Source: BS750m-G69 sp964441235
Lineage (GTDB): Bacteria; Fidelibacterota; UBA2242
Direction: 5' to 3'
DNA length: 64,000 nucleotides
Assembly: GCA_964441235.1 (NCBI GenBank)
Contig: CAYTUQ010000005.1
Span: 76,691-140,690 of the forward strand
Of the stretch, positions 34,930 through 43,493 are shown in pieces. Made by a program: the position numbers and the translations under genes. Within the stretch, counting starts at the first letter, position 1, and each line of letters begins with the position of its first letter. The notes below the pieces were generated by a model, which ran no database searches, was not told the DNA's origin, and saw nothing but the letters and a program-made list of their open reading frames with translations.

Positions 34930-35196
34930 TCATTGCTTACATGTCCCATCATCCGAACAGGGCGGCTTCTCGCATCGTTCAGTCCTGCCGCAGCAAGTTC
35001 TACCGGAAGGAACATTACTTTTATAATCCGTAGAATAAAAACCTGAGCCTTTAAAAATAAATCCCATTCCATTACTTATTAAACGTTTTGTTCTTCCATT
35101 ACATTTTGGACATTCTTTGATTGGCGCGTCGGTTATTTTCTGAAATTTCTCAAATTTATATCAACAATTGTCACATTGATATTCATAAGTAGGCAT
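34930..35196 (-). pseudogene. FmdB-family zinc ribbon gene interrupted by TGA
   Basis: From ATG 35196, behind the strong ribosome binding site AGGAGGCAAG, the frame reads MPTYEYQCDNC, TGA (35161-35163), then YKFEKFQKITDAP, IKECPKCNGRTKRLIS, GFIFKGSGFYSTDYKS and a Cys-rich tail to TGA 34930-34932. This is a full-length FmdB regulator-type zinc ribbon in which the Gly codon GGA after the first CxxC has become TGA. Everything else is intact, so the loss is recent or a sequencing error. Confidence 0.85.
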
Positions 35197-35218
35197 CTTG
35201 CCTCCTATTTGTTTTTAC

Positions 35219-35677
35219 TTAAAACTCCTTCTTTGGGAAAAATCCAGTATAGTCAATTATAAGCCTCCCATTTAAGTGGTCTATCTCATGCTGTAGTACT
35301 CTGGCTAAGAGCCCATTTGTTTTTAATTCTATAAGTTCTCCCTTCTCATTTAAACCTTTCGCAGTAATTTCAAAAGGCCTCTTCAATTCGACGGAAACAT
35401 CAGGAATGCTAAGGCAACCTTCCTTCATAATATCGAAACCTTTTTTATCAATAACTTCAGGATTGGATAGCATTATTGTTTCTTCTTCAACATTTGCCAC
35501 AATTAACCTTTCGAGAATACCTATCTGTGGAGCAGCTAATCCTATCCCTTTAAAGTATTTCATTGTAAAAAGCATTTCTTTAAAAATCTTCTTTTCTCTC
35601 TTACTAACTTCATTTATCGGGTTACATTTTTTTCTCAATAACTTGTCTGGATATTTTCTAATCTCTAACGGTATCAT
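35219..35677 (-). CDS. def: Peptide deformylase
   Basis: 152 residues from ATG 35677, which has a GGAGGG site 8 bases upstream; a start at 35710 would overlap the previous gene. All three metal-site motifs are present: GIGLAAPQIG, EGCLSIP and QHEIDHLNG. It removes the N-formyl group from nascent proteins, using Fe2+ or Zn2+ held by one Cys and two His. Unusually, it sits in a redox-type cluster and not with fmt. It could be a second def copy. Confidence 0.93.
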   Translation of the reverse strand: MIPLEIRKYPDKLLRKKCNPINEVSKREKKIFKEMLFTMKYFKGIGLAAPQIGILERLIVANVEEETIMLSNPEVIDKKGFDIMKEGCLSIPDVSVELKRPFEITAKGLNEKGELIELKTNGLLARVLQHEIDHLNGRLIIDYTGFFPKKEF

Positions 35678-35693
35678 ATTACATCCCTCCTGA

Positions 35694-36584
35694 CTAAATT
35701 TTATCCCCATTACAAATCAAAATCACATCGCCAACGCTACATCCCGCATCTTGAGCGATTATCGAACATTTAGCAATAAAAAGGGAAAAAATGGTTCTCT
35801 TCTCGTCAGATAATGCTTCAAAATTTCCCTGTCCTTTGCTGATAACCATATCTGCTTTTTTGTAAATGTCCAAAAATTTGTTTGAGCACAAAGGAAGTAC
35901 CGTTCCCGGAGCATCCGACCCACATGAAATAATATCTGCAATTTTATCTATGCCGAAAAAAATCGCATCATCAATTAAAGCATCATTAATAATGGGTTTT
36001 TCTTTAACCGCATAAATAATTTTCTTAGTTGAATCAAGCCTTTTTATTTCTTCTATCAAAAGCCGATCAAAAACTACCTCACCCGCATTATCAGCAAGAT
36101 AAAGAATATTCCTTGTTTCGTCCAGAGCATTCATGAATTTTACATAATCAAAATTTGCCTTATTTCCAATTTTTATAGCTTTATTCTCTTCATCCAGAAT
36201 CCTCGTTAATTCTACATCAACATTTAGCGTATTCTTTGCACCGTAATCAATAATGTTACCTGCAATGGCTAATTCAACTGCCTTCAATAACCTGTCGTTG
36301 GAACGGCTTATTTTTTTCTTCAGTTTACTATAAATATTCTGAGCAAGTTTATTGCTTCTATCCTTTATGTCCTGATAAGGATTATCTTTTAAGGTTATCT
36401 TATTAACCAGCCCGTAAATGATTCTGCCCATTTCGGGGGGAGAAGAGGCTAAGGTAAATTCAGGCAGAATTTTAGCCAATTCAATTAATATTCTTTTTTG
36501 CGTCTGCTCGTCCGCGCCTGCCATTCTTGCAGCCTCAAGGGCCTGTTTAAAGAAACATGGAATACAATCTAAATAGGTCTTCAT
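35694..36584 (-). CDS. DUF89 (ARMT1-like) damage-control phosphatase-type protein
   Basis: 296 residues. YLDCIPCFFKQALEAAR is the N-terminal Cys motif of archaeal-type DUF89 proteins. YLADNAGEVVFDRLLIEEI and VISKGQGNFEALSDE carry the conserved Asp-Asn and Lys-Gly residues of the metal-dependent phosphatase site. By family knowledge these enzymes dephosphorylate damaged or unwanted metabolites. The start overlaps the panD stop as ATGA, so the two genes are coupled; a link to pantothenate/CoA intermediates is possible. Confidence 0.85.
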   Translation of the reverse strand: MKTYLDCIPCFFKQALEAARMAGADEQTQKRILIELAKILPEFTLASSPPEMGRIIYGLVNKITLKDNPYQDIKDRSNKLAQNIYSKLKKKISRSNDRLLKAVELAIAGNIIDYGAKNTLNVDVELTRILDEENKAIKIGNKANFDYVKFMNALDETRNILYLADNAGEVVFDRLLIEEIKRLDSTKKIIYAVKEKPIINDALIDDAIFFGIDKIADIISCGSDAPGTVLPLCSNKFLDIYKKADMVISKGQGNFEALSDEKRTIFSLFIAKCSIIAQDAGCSVGDVILICNGDKI

Positions 36585-36931
36585 GATTCAATTTTATTAT
36601 TCTCATCGACAATCACTATTCCTGGTTCTATATTTTTTACTTCGGAATCATTGGCAAACAAGTATGAGATAACATACAATTTATCCCCTATTTCACTCAA
36701 CCTGGCTGCCGGACCGTATAAAGCGATAATACCGGAATTCGCTTCTTCTTCAATGATATACGTTTCAAATCGTTGACCATTGTTGAAATTCAATACCTGC
36801 ACTTTTTCGCCGGGAATCATATCACTTTTCAATAGAAGTAATTTATCGATTCCGATGCTGCCTTCGTAGTTAAGTTCTTTTTTCGTTAATATTGCATTCT
36901 GAATCTTTGATTTTAACACCTGTCTGAACAT
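36581..36931 (-). CDS. panD: Aspartate 1-decarboxylase (pyruvoyl enzyme precursor)
   Basis: 116 residues. KSKIQNAILTKKELNYEGSIGID contains the self-cleavage site Gly-Ser (residues 24-25) that produces the pyruvoyl group. EKVQVLNFNNGQRFETYII and IALYGPAARLSEIGDKLYVISY complete the double-psi barrel. It makes beta-alanine for pantothenate. No panB or panC is adjacent. It is translationally coupled to the DUF89 gene. Confidence 0.93.
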   Translation of the reverse strand: MFRQVLKSKIQNAILTKKELNYEGSIGIDKLLLLKSDMIPGEKVQVLNFNNGQRFETYIIEEEANSGIIALYGPAARLSEIGDKLYVISYLFANDSEVKNIEPGIVIVDENNKIES

Positions 36932-37007
36932 TCTGTATTCAGCCTATATTTTTCTATGATTTACCTTTATTTCAAATTATCTATCAATTGATTTAATAAC
37001 TCATCAG

Positions 37008-37622
37008 TCATGTACCAGGTTCGGATGAAACAAGATCAAATTGATTTTTGGGTACACCTATCACCAGCCGATCCCTGCCAATCTGTCCGTATTTCCTTGA
37101 ATCCATACAACCAAAGGAAAGTGTGATTCGGTTTTCTAAAAACGTCCTCACTGCAATGCCGCCGCAAATGGACATCATACTACACAAGGATACTTCCAAA
37201 TTCTTACCCAGTTTACTATGATAGAGGTTAATTAAATGCATTACATTTTCTGGCATCATATAAGACATAATCAAGTCCGGCTCTCCTTCTGTGTTCAATC
37301 CGATGTATTCGAGCGGATTTTTAAAACGCGGCATTTGATGAAGTATGGATTGTAATACCTTCTCAGACAGTTTGGTTTTTTCCCGACAATACTCCAAAAT
37401 GTGGGATTTGTCCTGCCATCCGAAAGCATATTGCGCTCCTGGACAGTTAATACTTTCTCTATCTAAAATGATGGGATGTAATACCGCCTCATTAGTTGCT
37501 TCGCAGAACCGCACGTTTTACAATCTTTTTGCATCCTTCCAATCTGGTTTTTCGGTATAGAATTTAATCTTTATCCACTGGCTTCTTAATCGATCGGAAA
37601 ATTTTCGGTGAATATTATTCAT
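37008..37622 (-). pseudogene. DUF169-domain gene interrupted by TAA
   Basis: A GTG-initiated frame at 37514 encodes 168 residues of DUF169 (RFCEATNEAV, INCPGAQYAFGW, GLNTEGEPDLIMSYMMPENVM, CSMMSICGGIAV, GCMDSRKYGQIGRDRLVIGVP). The same frame continues upstream of a TAA at 37518-37520 to ATG 37622 with 34 family-like residues (IKFYTEKPDWKDAKRL). Family proteins are normally one chain across this point. Either the gene is broken or translation restarts at GTG 37514 four bases past the stop. Confidence 0.75.
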
Positions 37623-37630
37623 ATTGGTTC

Positions 37631-38272
37631 CTAAGTTTTGTGATTCTTTTTGCCCCTAATAACCACGAATGAGCCTTTACCATACCCCTGTTTTACCGGC
37701 TCAATTTTAGTGATTTGATTTAAAGTGCTAAAAATGGTTTGATAAAATATAAATTGGTGAAAACCGGCATGTTTCAAATAATTGATTACTTCATCAACCG
37801 AGTAAAACGTTGCCTCTCTATAAAATACGTTCTTCTTTTTGTTTTTCTGATATTTTCTACCGATCAGGCTTTTCTTGTCCACAAAACCGATAATGACGCA
37901 ACCATTCGGACGTAAGATTCTATGGATTTCTTGAAGAGCTTTTTCAATTTTATCCAAAAAACATATCGTTGTCACCATTAATGCAAAATCAAATTTCTCA
38001 TCTCCGATAGGAAGGAATTCGGCGATGCCTTTCATGACATGGATGTTTTTTTGAACAGCCAATTCGATCATCTTCTGAGAAGGCTCAATCCCATATCGGA
38101 TCCCAAAGGGAGCGGCAAATCGGCCGCTGCCTATGCCGATTTCTATTCCTTTCCCTTTGGCGGGAAGCATTTGTATTATCGCCGAAAGCTCGGATTGATA
38201 TGTAAAATAATGCCGCTCAAACCAGGCTTCGTATTGAGACGTATATTTTTCAAACGGTCTTATTTTGGGCAC
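37631..38272 (-). CDS. Class I SAM-dependent methyltransferase
   Basis: 213 residues starting MPKIRPFEKYTSQYEAWFERH. GIEIGIGSGRFAAPFGI (residues 38-54) is motif I and GIEPSQKMIELA is motif II. LMVTTICFLDKIEKALQEIHRIL covers motifs IV and V. It belongs to the small UbiE-like set that often neighbours redox and metal genes in anaerobes; the substrate is unknown. The DUF169 gene starts 8 bases downstream, so the two were probably co-transcribed. Confidence 0.83.
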   Translation of the reverse strand: MPKIRPFEKYTSQYEAWFERHYFTYQSELSAIIQMLPAKGKGIEIGIGSGRFAAPFGIRYGIEPSQKMIELAVQKNIHVMKGIAEFLPIGDEKFDFALMVTTICFLDKIEKALQEIHRILRPNGCVIIGFVDKKSLIGRKYQKNKKKNVFYREATFYSVDEVINYLKHAGFHQFIFYQTIFSTLNQITKIEPVKQGYGKGSFVVIRGKKNHKT

Positions 38273-38296
38273 AGAAATCCCTTCTTAGTTAAAATA

Positions 38297-38956
38297 TTAC
38301 TGCTCAGGCAACAACTCTATTATTTTTCCAGCACCACCCTCGGTATATTTTTCAGGATAAAGGGATCTTATTTCATCTATATATTGAGTGCAGTGAGTAG
38401 GGCAGATTACTTCCAAATCTTCAATTAGGTTAAATTTATTAAAACCATGAAATCCACCGATTAGGGCATAGGGCTTACCAAACTGAGATGCTGATTCTAG
38501 AATATTTCCTATTCCCGAATGAGAGCAGCCTACGATAATAACCAGCCCATTTTCAGTTTTAATTATCAATGATTGTTCAACATTTAGAAGCTCGCCAGTA
38601 GAAAAGATATTTTCATGCAATTCTTGTGCTTTATCCACATAAATTACTTCTTTTGCATTTCGAACACCTCTCACTGTTGGAGGAACGAAAATAGTTACCT
38701 TGTTGTTTACATTGAGGAAAGCAGAAAGTCCACCGATATGGTCAAAATGAGCATGGGAAATAAAAACTTCATCAATAGAGGCTGGGTCAATATTTAGCTT
38801 TTTCATGTTTGAGAGAAGTATTTTACCACTCGTTCCTGCATCGAAGAGAATCCTTTTCCCTGCAGGTTGGGGTATCTCTACAAGACATGAAAATCCCCAA
38901 TCAGCTCTAAGGCCTTTTTTGTAAACAGTATTGTCATAAATAATAGTAATCCTCAT
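38297..38956 (-). CDS. MBL-fold metallohydrolase (COG1237 type), cytosolic
   Basis: 219 residues from ATG 38956, which follows GAGGAAAAG; upstream in-frame codons overlap the neighbour and are not family-like. RITIIYDNTVYKKGL starts the fold. FISHAHFDHIGGL (HxHxDH) is the metal motif, and VGCSHSGIGNI and GGFHGF supply the later His residues. It resembles DHP-synthase/MptA-like COG1237 proteins. Its paralogue, with a signal peptide, is encoded immediately upstream. Confidence 0.85.
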   Translation of the reverse strand: MRITIIYDNTVYKKGLRADWGFSCLVEIPQPAGKRILFDAGTSGKILLSNMKKLNIDPASIDEVFISHAHFDHIGGLSAFLNVNNKVTIFVPPTVRGVRNAKEVIYVDKAQELHENIFSTGELLNVEQSLIIKTENGLVIIVGCSHSGIGNILESASQFGKPYALIGGFHGFNKFNLIEDLEVICPTHCTQYIDEIRSLYPEKYTEGGAGKIIELLPEQ

Positions 38957-38978
38957 CTTTTCCTCAATTATTATACTT

Positions 38979-39815
38979 TTAGAAGGCAAACGTTTTACCA
39001 ACGCCACTATCAATAAAATTTTCTCTATACTCATCCTTAAATAATTCTCGACAGCGGTCTCCCGAGCAGTGGGAAGGAGCAACCTTTTGAACGCCAATAT
39101 TTCTGAACTCTCTAACAATATTTATTAGTTTCAAGTTAGAAGCTCCAGACAAATGAAAACCACCCATAACTAAATAAATATTTCTATCTGGCAAAATTTG
39201 CTTGGCCTCTTTTACAATATTCACTATTCCCGGATGAGCACAACCAGTGATTATCACCAGCCCTTTTTTTGTATCCAAAATTAAAGATTGTTCTTTTATC
39301 CATATTCCCATCTCACCAGTAGTGTAAACATCTTTGCAGATTTTCATTGAACTTTTTACATCATGATACTCTGCTCCACAGGATTTTATCTCTTCTCTTA
39401 CAGAATTCGTAAAGGAATAGGGAATATACACTTTTACATCTCCATTTCTCTTTAAAAATCCATTTAGTCCACCCAGATGATCTCCATGAATATGGGAGAT
39501 AACAACTATATCAATATCCTCAACGGCTATTTCCATTTTTTCCATATTGGAAAGTAAAATGGAACTATTTCCTCCTGTATCAAAAAGAATATTATTTGTG
39601 GGAGTTTTTATTACACAGCCAAAACCCCAACTCGTGATCAAATCAGGATTAACTTGATAATTGTCATATACAACTGTGATTGTAGTTTTCCCTTCAACTG
39701 TAGCAGGTTTCTTAGGCTCACCCTGTTCTTCTGAGGATTTACAATAAATTCCTGTCAATGTGCCTGCAATAGCTAGATAAATTGTGAAAAAAGAAATGAA
39801 AATATTTTTATTCAT
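38979..39815 (-). CDS. MBL-fold metallohydrolase (COG1237 type), exported
   Basis: 278 residues from ATG 39815 with GGAGG upstream. The signal sequence MNKNIFISFFTIYLAIAGTL is followed by GIYCKSSEEQGEP, possibly a lipoprotein-like cleavage site but not a good lipobox. TTITVVYDNYQVNPDL starts the fold. VISHIHGDHLGGL is the metal motif; TGCAHPGIVNI and GGFHLSG follow. It is a tandem paralogue of the cytosolic gene just downstream. Substrate unknown. Confidence 0.85.
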   Translation of the reverse strand: MNKNIFISFFTIYLAIAGTLTGIYCKSSEEQGEPKKPATVEGKTTITVVYDNYQVNPDLITSWGFGCVIKTPTNNILFDTGGNSSILLSNMEKMEIAVEDIDIVVISHIHGDHLGGLNGFLKRNGDVKVYIPYSFTNSVREEIKSCGAEYHDVKSSMKICKDVYTTGEMGIWIKEQSLILDTKKGLVIITGCAHPGIVNIVKEAKQILPDRNIYLVMGGFHLSGASNLKLINIVREFRNIGVQKVAPSHCSGDRCRELFKDEYRENFIDSGVGKTFAF

Positions 39816-39873
39816 AATACACCTCCAAACATTTTTAGACAAACTGAATTACTCATAAGGCATTCTTGAAATA

Positions 39874-40146
39874 TCAGCTGTTATAACTAATCCTAACAAT
39901 ATCTTCATAATCCGGAAATTTTTTTTTAATATTTTTTAGATCAAACTTCGGAAGAGTTGAGTCATTCGGTTCTTTTTTTAGTAAAAATTCAAAAGACCTT
40001 TTTATCAATTCCTCTTTCGAAATTTTACCTCTGGTCAAATGGTTATAGTACACATCGGTAAGCCTAACTATATGTTCCGATTTGGAGTGCTTATCGCTTA
40101 CCGTAACAAAAAAATTACAATATCCCATTAGTTTAACTTCTATCAT
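39874..40146 (-). CDS. Small conserved protein, paralogue of the one at 33374
   Basis: 90 residues starting MIEVKLMGYCNFFVTV. It shares ISKEELIKRSFEFLL and the end pattern FDLKNIKKKFPDYEDI with the 87-residue protein at 33374. Its gene and the paralogue bracket a 6.5-kb block of the island. No family name was recognised. Confidence 0.7.
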   Translation of the reverse strand: MIEVKLMGYCNFFVTVSDKHSKSEHIVRLTDVYYNHLTRGKISKEELIKRSFEFLLKKEPNDSTLPKFDLKNIKKKFPDYEDIVRISYNS

Positions 40147-40435
40147 TTTAGCAATACGTTAAAAATAACTCCAAAAATTGCAATGGTTCACCACTGATTT
40201 TCACGCCTGCCTGCCGACGCAGTCAGGCAGGGAGTTACGCAGAATTATTAGACAGGAAATAAACTCGGAACCCAACTTAAATAAATCAAAACCACTCTTC
40301 ACATGGCTAAAATAGAGATTTAACTTTTTCCGATAGAGGAATTCTTCGTATAAGAGACTAAACCACATATATTTAGTAATTTACTTATTGTTTACAATTT
40401 TCCGTGTTTTTCCGTGGTGAACTGTTACCAAAAAT
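40147..40435. repeat. Intergenic region with CCTGCCTG hairpin
   Basis: 289 bases without a gene. At 40206-40231, CCTGCCTGCC is followed by CAGGCAGG, a hairpin of the same family as the sequence near 6230. The rest contains the phrases CCACTGATTTTCACGC and TCCGTGGTGAACTG, repeat-like debris. Confidence 0.45.
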
Positions 40436-41365
40436 TTAGTTCGACCTTTTTAGTAATTTCTTGGGCAAAATATACGTGTCGTTTTGATACTCATATTTTA
40501 CCACTTCCGATTCTTCAATCATTCTCTGTAAAGTTCCTTTTTGGGCAAAATGCTCTTCAATTGTTATTGCCTGTTCTTGTCTCAAAGGATGTCGAGAGGA
40601 TATTTCTATAATTGCTTCACGTGTCCCTTTGAACTCGTTGATTCCAAAATCACCAACTTCTTTCTCAGTAATATATTCTATTTTACCAAGAATCTGCTGT
40701 GCAGCAAGAATAACATCCGCTCCCGGTGGTTCAACCCATTTTTCTGCTGGAGGCCGTATCGGGACAGCCACATACACTTGGTCCGGATTAATATGGTCGA
40801 TAGCTTTTCTAATATTTTTCAAAGCATTTAAACCATCATTCAATCCTTTTACCAGCATTACATCCAGCCACAGCTGACCAAAAAAATCTTTCCTAAAGTC
40901 AACAAGACCTTCTATCATTTTTTCAAATTTAATATTATGGTGTGGTCTGTTGATCTTTCTGAATGTCTCTTCATCGCCTGCATCAAGCGTCGGCAATACC
41001 ATATCTGCTTTGCTCAATTCATTCCGAACTTCCTCCATAAAAAGGAGCGCTCCGTTTGTAATAACCGCTACAGGGATTCCCCACTTCTCCTTTGTTTTAC
41101 TAATAAGCCAGCCGAGGTCTTTATTTAATGTTGGCTCGCCATCACCAACAAATGTTATATAATCAGCTTCGGATTTCTCTACGACTATTGATAAATCGGT
41201 AAGAATATCCTCTTTTGGGAAAAAACTACATCTTTTTACTTGAAGATGATTTGTTCTTCCCAACTGACAATAAACGCACGAGTACGTACATGTCTTGGCT
41301 GGAATGGGACTTACTCCAATCGACCTTCCAAGACGCCTCGATGGTACTGGACCGTATGCAAACAT
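40436..41365 (-). CDS. Radical SAM protein (COG0731 type)
   Basis: 309 residues. GPVPSRRLGRSIGVSPIPAKTC leads to the cluster motif CTYSCVYCQLG (CxxxCxxC, about residues 26-36). FVGDGEPTLN is the SAM-binding GGE-like motif, and TNGALL and PTLDAGDEETFRKINRP follow. The short C-terminal winged-helix-like part (REAIIEISSRHPLRQEQAI) is typical of this Fe-S oxidoreductase family, whose reaction is unknown. It follows the ferredoxin gene and probably uses its electrons. Confidence 0.88.
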   Translation of the reverse strand: MFAYGPVPSRRLGRSIGVSPIPAKTCTYSCVYCQLGRTNHLQVKRCSFFPKEDILTDLSIVVEKSEADYITFVGDGEPTLNKDLGWLISKTKEKWGIPVAVITNGALLFMEEVRNELSKADMVLPTLDAGDEETFRKINRPHHNIKFEKMIEGLVDFRKDFFGQLWLDVMLVKGLNDGLNALKNIRKAIDHINPDQVYVAVPIRPPAEKWVEPPGADVILAAQQILGKIEYITEKEVGDFGINEFKGTREAIIEISSRHPLRQEQAITIEEHFAQKGTLQRMIEESEVVKYEYQNDTYILPKKLLKRSN

Positions 41366-41425
41366 CTCTAAACCTTTTAAAACATAAAATTATTACTGAT
41401 GACCAATTAACCTATTCTGGCAAAA

Positions 41426-41809
41426 TCACGATATAGTAATTGCATCCACAGGACAAACAGAAGAACAAATTCCACAACCCGTACAAAGAAGACTATTTAC
41501 CGATGCAAAAGTATCAACAATTATTGCATTGCGAGGACATACTTCTTCACACGCTCCACATCCAGCGCATCTTTGTTCATCAATAACAGCAACAGGCTTT
41601 CTCATTTTCTCAATAGCATCCTTTCTCTTCTCAGGATAATAATTGGCATCATTAATTGGGTGAAAATCCAGATTGCTTTGTTCTATAGGTACTTCTGGAA
41701 ATTGTGGTAAAAAATTTGAAGAGTTCATACTTTTAATTCTTCCAGCTCTAAAATGGTGTTTTCCTCTTCTTCCATGTTTACCTTTTCCGAATAAACTTTC
41801 CATTCTCAT
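41426..41809 (-). CDS. Ferredoxin-type protein with two 4Fe-4S sites
   Basis: 127 residues from ATG 41809; earlier in-frame starts run into a 41855-41884 hairpin and are less likely. The N-terminus is basic and Gly/His-rich (GKGKHGRRGKHHFRAGR), recalling the Gly/Arg-rich tails of nearby proteins. The C-terminal half has CAGCGACEEVCPRN and CTGCGICSSVCPVD, a complete 2x4Fe-4S ferredoxin. It is probably an electron donor to the adjacent radical SAM and NifX-like proteins. Confidence 0.85.
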   Translation of the reverse strand: MRMESLFGKGKHGRRGKHHFRAGRIKSMNSSNFLPQFPEVPIEQSNLDFHPINDANYYPEKRKDAIEKMRKPVAVIDEQRCAGCGACEEVCPRNAIIVDTFASVNSLLCTGCGICSSVCPVDAITIS

Positions 41810-41854
41810 ATATTCTCTTCTATTCCTTTTTACCATATATTGATTGGGACAACC

Positions 41855-41884
41855 GACTGGGAAAAGCACCAGCTTTTCCCAGTC
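41855..41884. other. Perfect 13-bp stem-loop between co-directional genes
   Basis: GACTGGGAAAAGC, a four-base loop ACCA, and GCTTTTCCCAGTC form a perfect stem. It lies between the small membrane protein and the ferredoxin gene. There is no T-tract on either side, so it is more likely an mRNA processing or stability element than a terminator. Confidence 0.6.
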
Positions 41885-41944
41885 CGAGTTTATCCCATTG
41901 TTAAATATCTATTTGAGAATTCTAAAATCAGCGATTTTGCACCT

Positions 41945-42328
41945 CTACAAGTTCTTCCATGCAAGACGGCAGAAATAGATAATCAATAAAGCTTGTGTCC
42001 ATGGAAATAAGGGATACCACCAAATCCCATTTATGTCAGGTTTTGCCATAATGATATGAACTAAAATAGGCTGAAAAATCATCCATGCACCATCAATTAT
42101 TCCTATGATAAGTCCCCATCTGATCTTCAAGAAAAGCAGAGATATTCCAATAGCAAGCAAACATGCAAAAATAGGAACACCTACAGCTCCTGGACCTCCC
42201 ATATTCAGGGCCCCTGGTATTTCACGGACAATCTTATGAACAAATTGTATCAGCATTAATGCTATTACCGCCTGAACATGTATTGAAGGCAACGCTTTTC
42301 TTTCGATATTCATTTTTTTCTTTTCCAT
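41945..42328 (-). CDS. Small membrane protein of unknown function
   Basis: 127 residues with about four membrane segments (HVQAVIALMLIQFVHKI, GVPIFACLLAIGISLLFL, WGLIIGIIDGAWMIFQPILV, WTQALLIIYFCRLAW). No catalytic motif was recognised. It sits between the NifX-like pair and the ferredoxin in one orientation, with a 24-base gap to the NifX-like gene, so it is probably in that operon. Confidence 0.65.
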   Translation of the reverse strand: MEKKKMNIERKALPSIHVQAVIALMLIQFVHKIVREIPGALNMGGPGAVGVPIFACLLAIGISLLFLKIRWGLIIGIIDGAWMIFQPILVHIIMAKPDINGIWWYPLFPWTQALLIIYFCRLAWKNL

Positions 42329-42352
42329 TTTTGATCTCTAAAATTTCATTTA

Positions 42353-42976
42353 TTAGTCTTCAATCTCTTTTATCTTCCCCAATAATTGGTTAAGCTGTTC
42401 CTGTAAAGCGTTAGCTTGATTTTTAAGTATTTTCAGTTCCTGCTCCTTAGAAACAGGTTGTTGATAAGAAGGCTGTTGAAAATCCATACCTCTTCCCATT
42501 CCCATTCCTTTACCTCCTCCTCGTCCCATACCCATACCCGTTCCCATATCAGGTGTCGGTCCTTGGGTTGCTCCAGGAGTAATTTGATCTCCAGATGCGC
42601 TTGGCTGAGGCTGCATACCAAAATGAGCACTTACATTGGGTCCACCAGTAGAGGAAGTAAACCCTCCTTTTTTGTATTGTTCTATCGCTTCTCTAACCGT
42701 ACCAGTTGCTCCTACAATTATCTTAACTCCTGCTGCCTGTAAAGTTTGATATGCATTTGGTCCTACATTACCAGTTAAAATTACCTCGACATCTTTATTA
42801 GCTACGAGTTGGGCTGATTGAATCCCAGCTCCTCCACCAGCAGCAATACCGGGATTTTGAACTGTCTCAAATTCTAAAGAATCGATATCAACAATAATAA
42901 AATATTGACACCTTCCAAATCTGGGATCAACGACAGAATCTAAACTATCTCCCTGTGAAGTTACGCAAATCTTCAT
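42353..42976 (-). CDS. NifX/NifB-type (dinitrogenase Fe-Mo cofactor) domain protein with Gly/Met-rich linker
   Basis: 207 residues. Residues 1-105 are a NifX-like domain (KICVTSQGDSLDSVVDPRFGRCQYFIIVD, then LTGNVGPNAYQTLQAAGVKI). A linker of about 60 residues rich in Gly, Met, Gln and Pro follows (GTGMGMGRGGGKGMGMGRGM), then a coiled coil of about 30 residues (KEQELKILKNQANALQEQL). The same coiled-coil ending occurs in the DUF5320-like protein at 43538. By family knowledge it binds Fe-S or metal clusters. It overlaps the preceding NifX-like gene as ATGA. Confidence 0.85.
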   Translation of the reverse strand: MKICVTSQGDSLDSVVDPRFGRCQYFIIVDIDSLEFETVQNPGIAAGGGAGIQSAQLVANKDVEVILTGNVGPNAYQTLQAAGVKIIVGATGTVREAIEQYKKGGFTSSTGGPNVSAHFGMQPQPSASGDQITPGATQGPTPDMGTGMGMGRGGGKGMGMGRGMDFQQPSYQQPVSKEQELKILKNQANALQEQLNQLLGKIKEIED

Positions 42977-43380
42977 ACCATTAGCCCTCCTTTTCCACTA
43001 TCTTTACTATTTTGGTATTCGGTCTTCTCTACTCCATATCCTTTACCTAAACCCGGCTTACATATATTCTCACCACCTTTAAGCGTCCCATTAATTATTT
43101 TATCTACCACTTCATCTATACCACCATTTATTCCAATAATTGTTTGGATTCCTTGCTCGGCAAATAGACCAGATGCATGTCTACCCATACCACCGGCGAT
43201 AATACAGGTTACCCCTTTATCATGTAAAAATTGCGGTAAGTATCCAGGGTGATGACCCGGATTATCAATTACTTCCTTGTTTATTAATCTGACATCCTCA
43301 ATTTCTATGATGGTAAAATTGGGACAGCGACCAAAATGGGCAGATACAAATTCTCCCTCTGTTGAAATCGCTATTTTCAT
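42973..43380 (-). CDS. NifX/NifB-type domain protein (MTH1175 type)
   Basis: 135 residues. MKIAISTEGEFVSAHFGRCPNF begins the domain. The family phrase GHHPGYLPQFLHDKGVTCIIAGGMGRHASGLF follows in the usual place. The C-terminus has CKPGLGKGYG, a possible metal ligand. It probably binds or carries a metal cluster. It is coupled to the longer NifX-like gene downstream by ATGA. These two genes plus the ferredoxin and the truncated Mrp form the usual anaerobe set. Confidence 0.88.
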   Translation of the reverse strand: MKIAISTEGEFVSAHFGRCPNFTIIEIEDVRLINKEVIDNPGHHPGYLPQFLHDKGVTCIIAGGMGRHASGLFAEQGIQTIIGINGGIDEVVDKIINGTLKGGENICKPGLGKGYGVEKTEYQNSKDSGKGGLMV

Positions 43381-43493
43381 AAATTCACTCCATAGTTCTT
43401 AACTCCGATACATATCGGAGTCCTATCGATTATCTTTACCCAAAATATCAACTCATTTATGGACTTGTGTTAAGTTTATCCCAGGCATTGAGC

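Noticed and set aside
34930..35196. TGA recoded as glycine or selenocysteine
   Set aside because: Other genes here use TGA as a normal stop (for example the GNAT gene at 14494), the other broken genes carry TAG or TAA, and the affected residue is a Gly, not a Cys.
42353..43380. Nitrogenase cofactor synthesis (nif) locus
   Set aside because: Only stand-alone NifX-like domains are present; there is no nifH, D, K, E, N or complete NifB radical SAM fusion.
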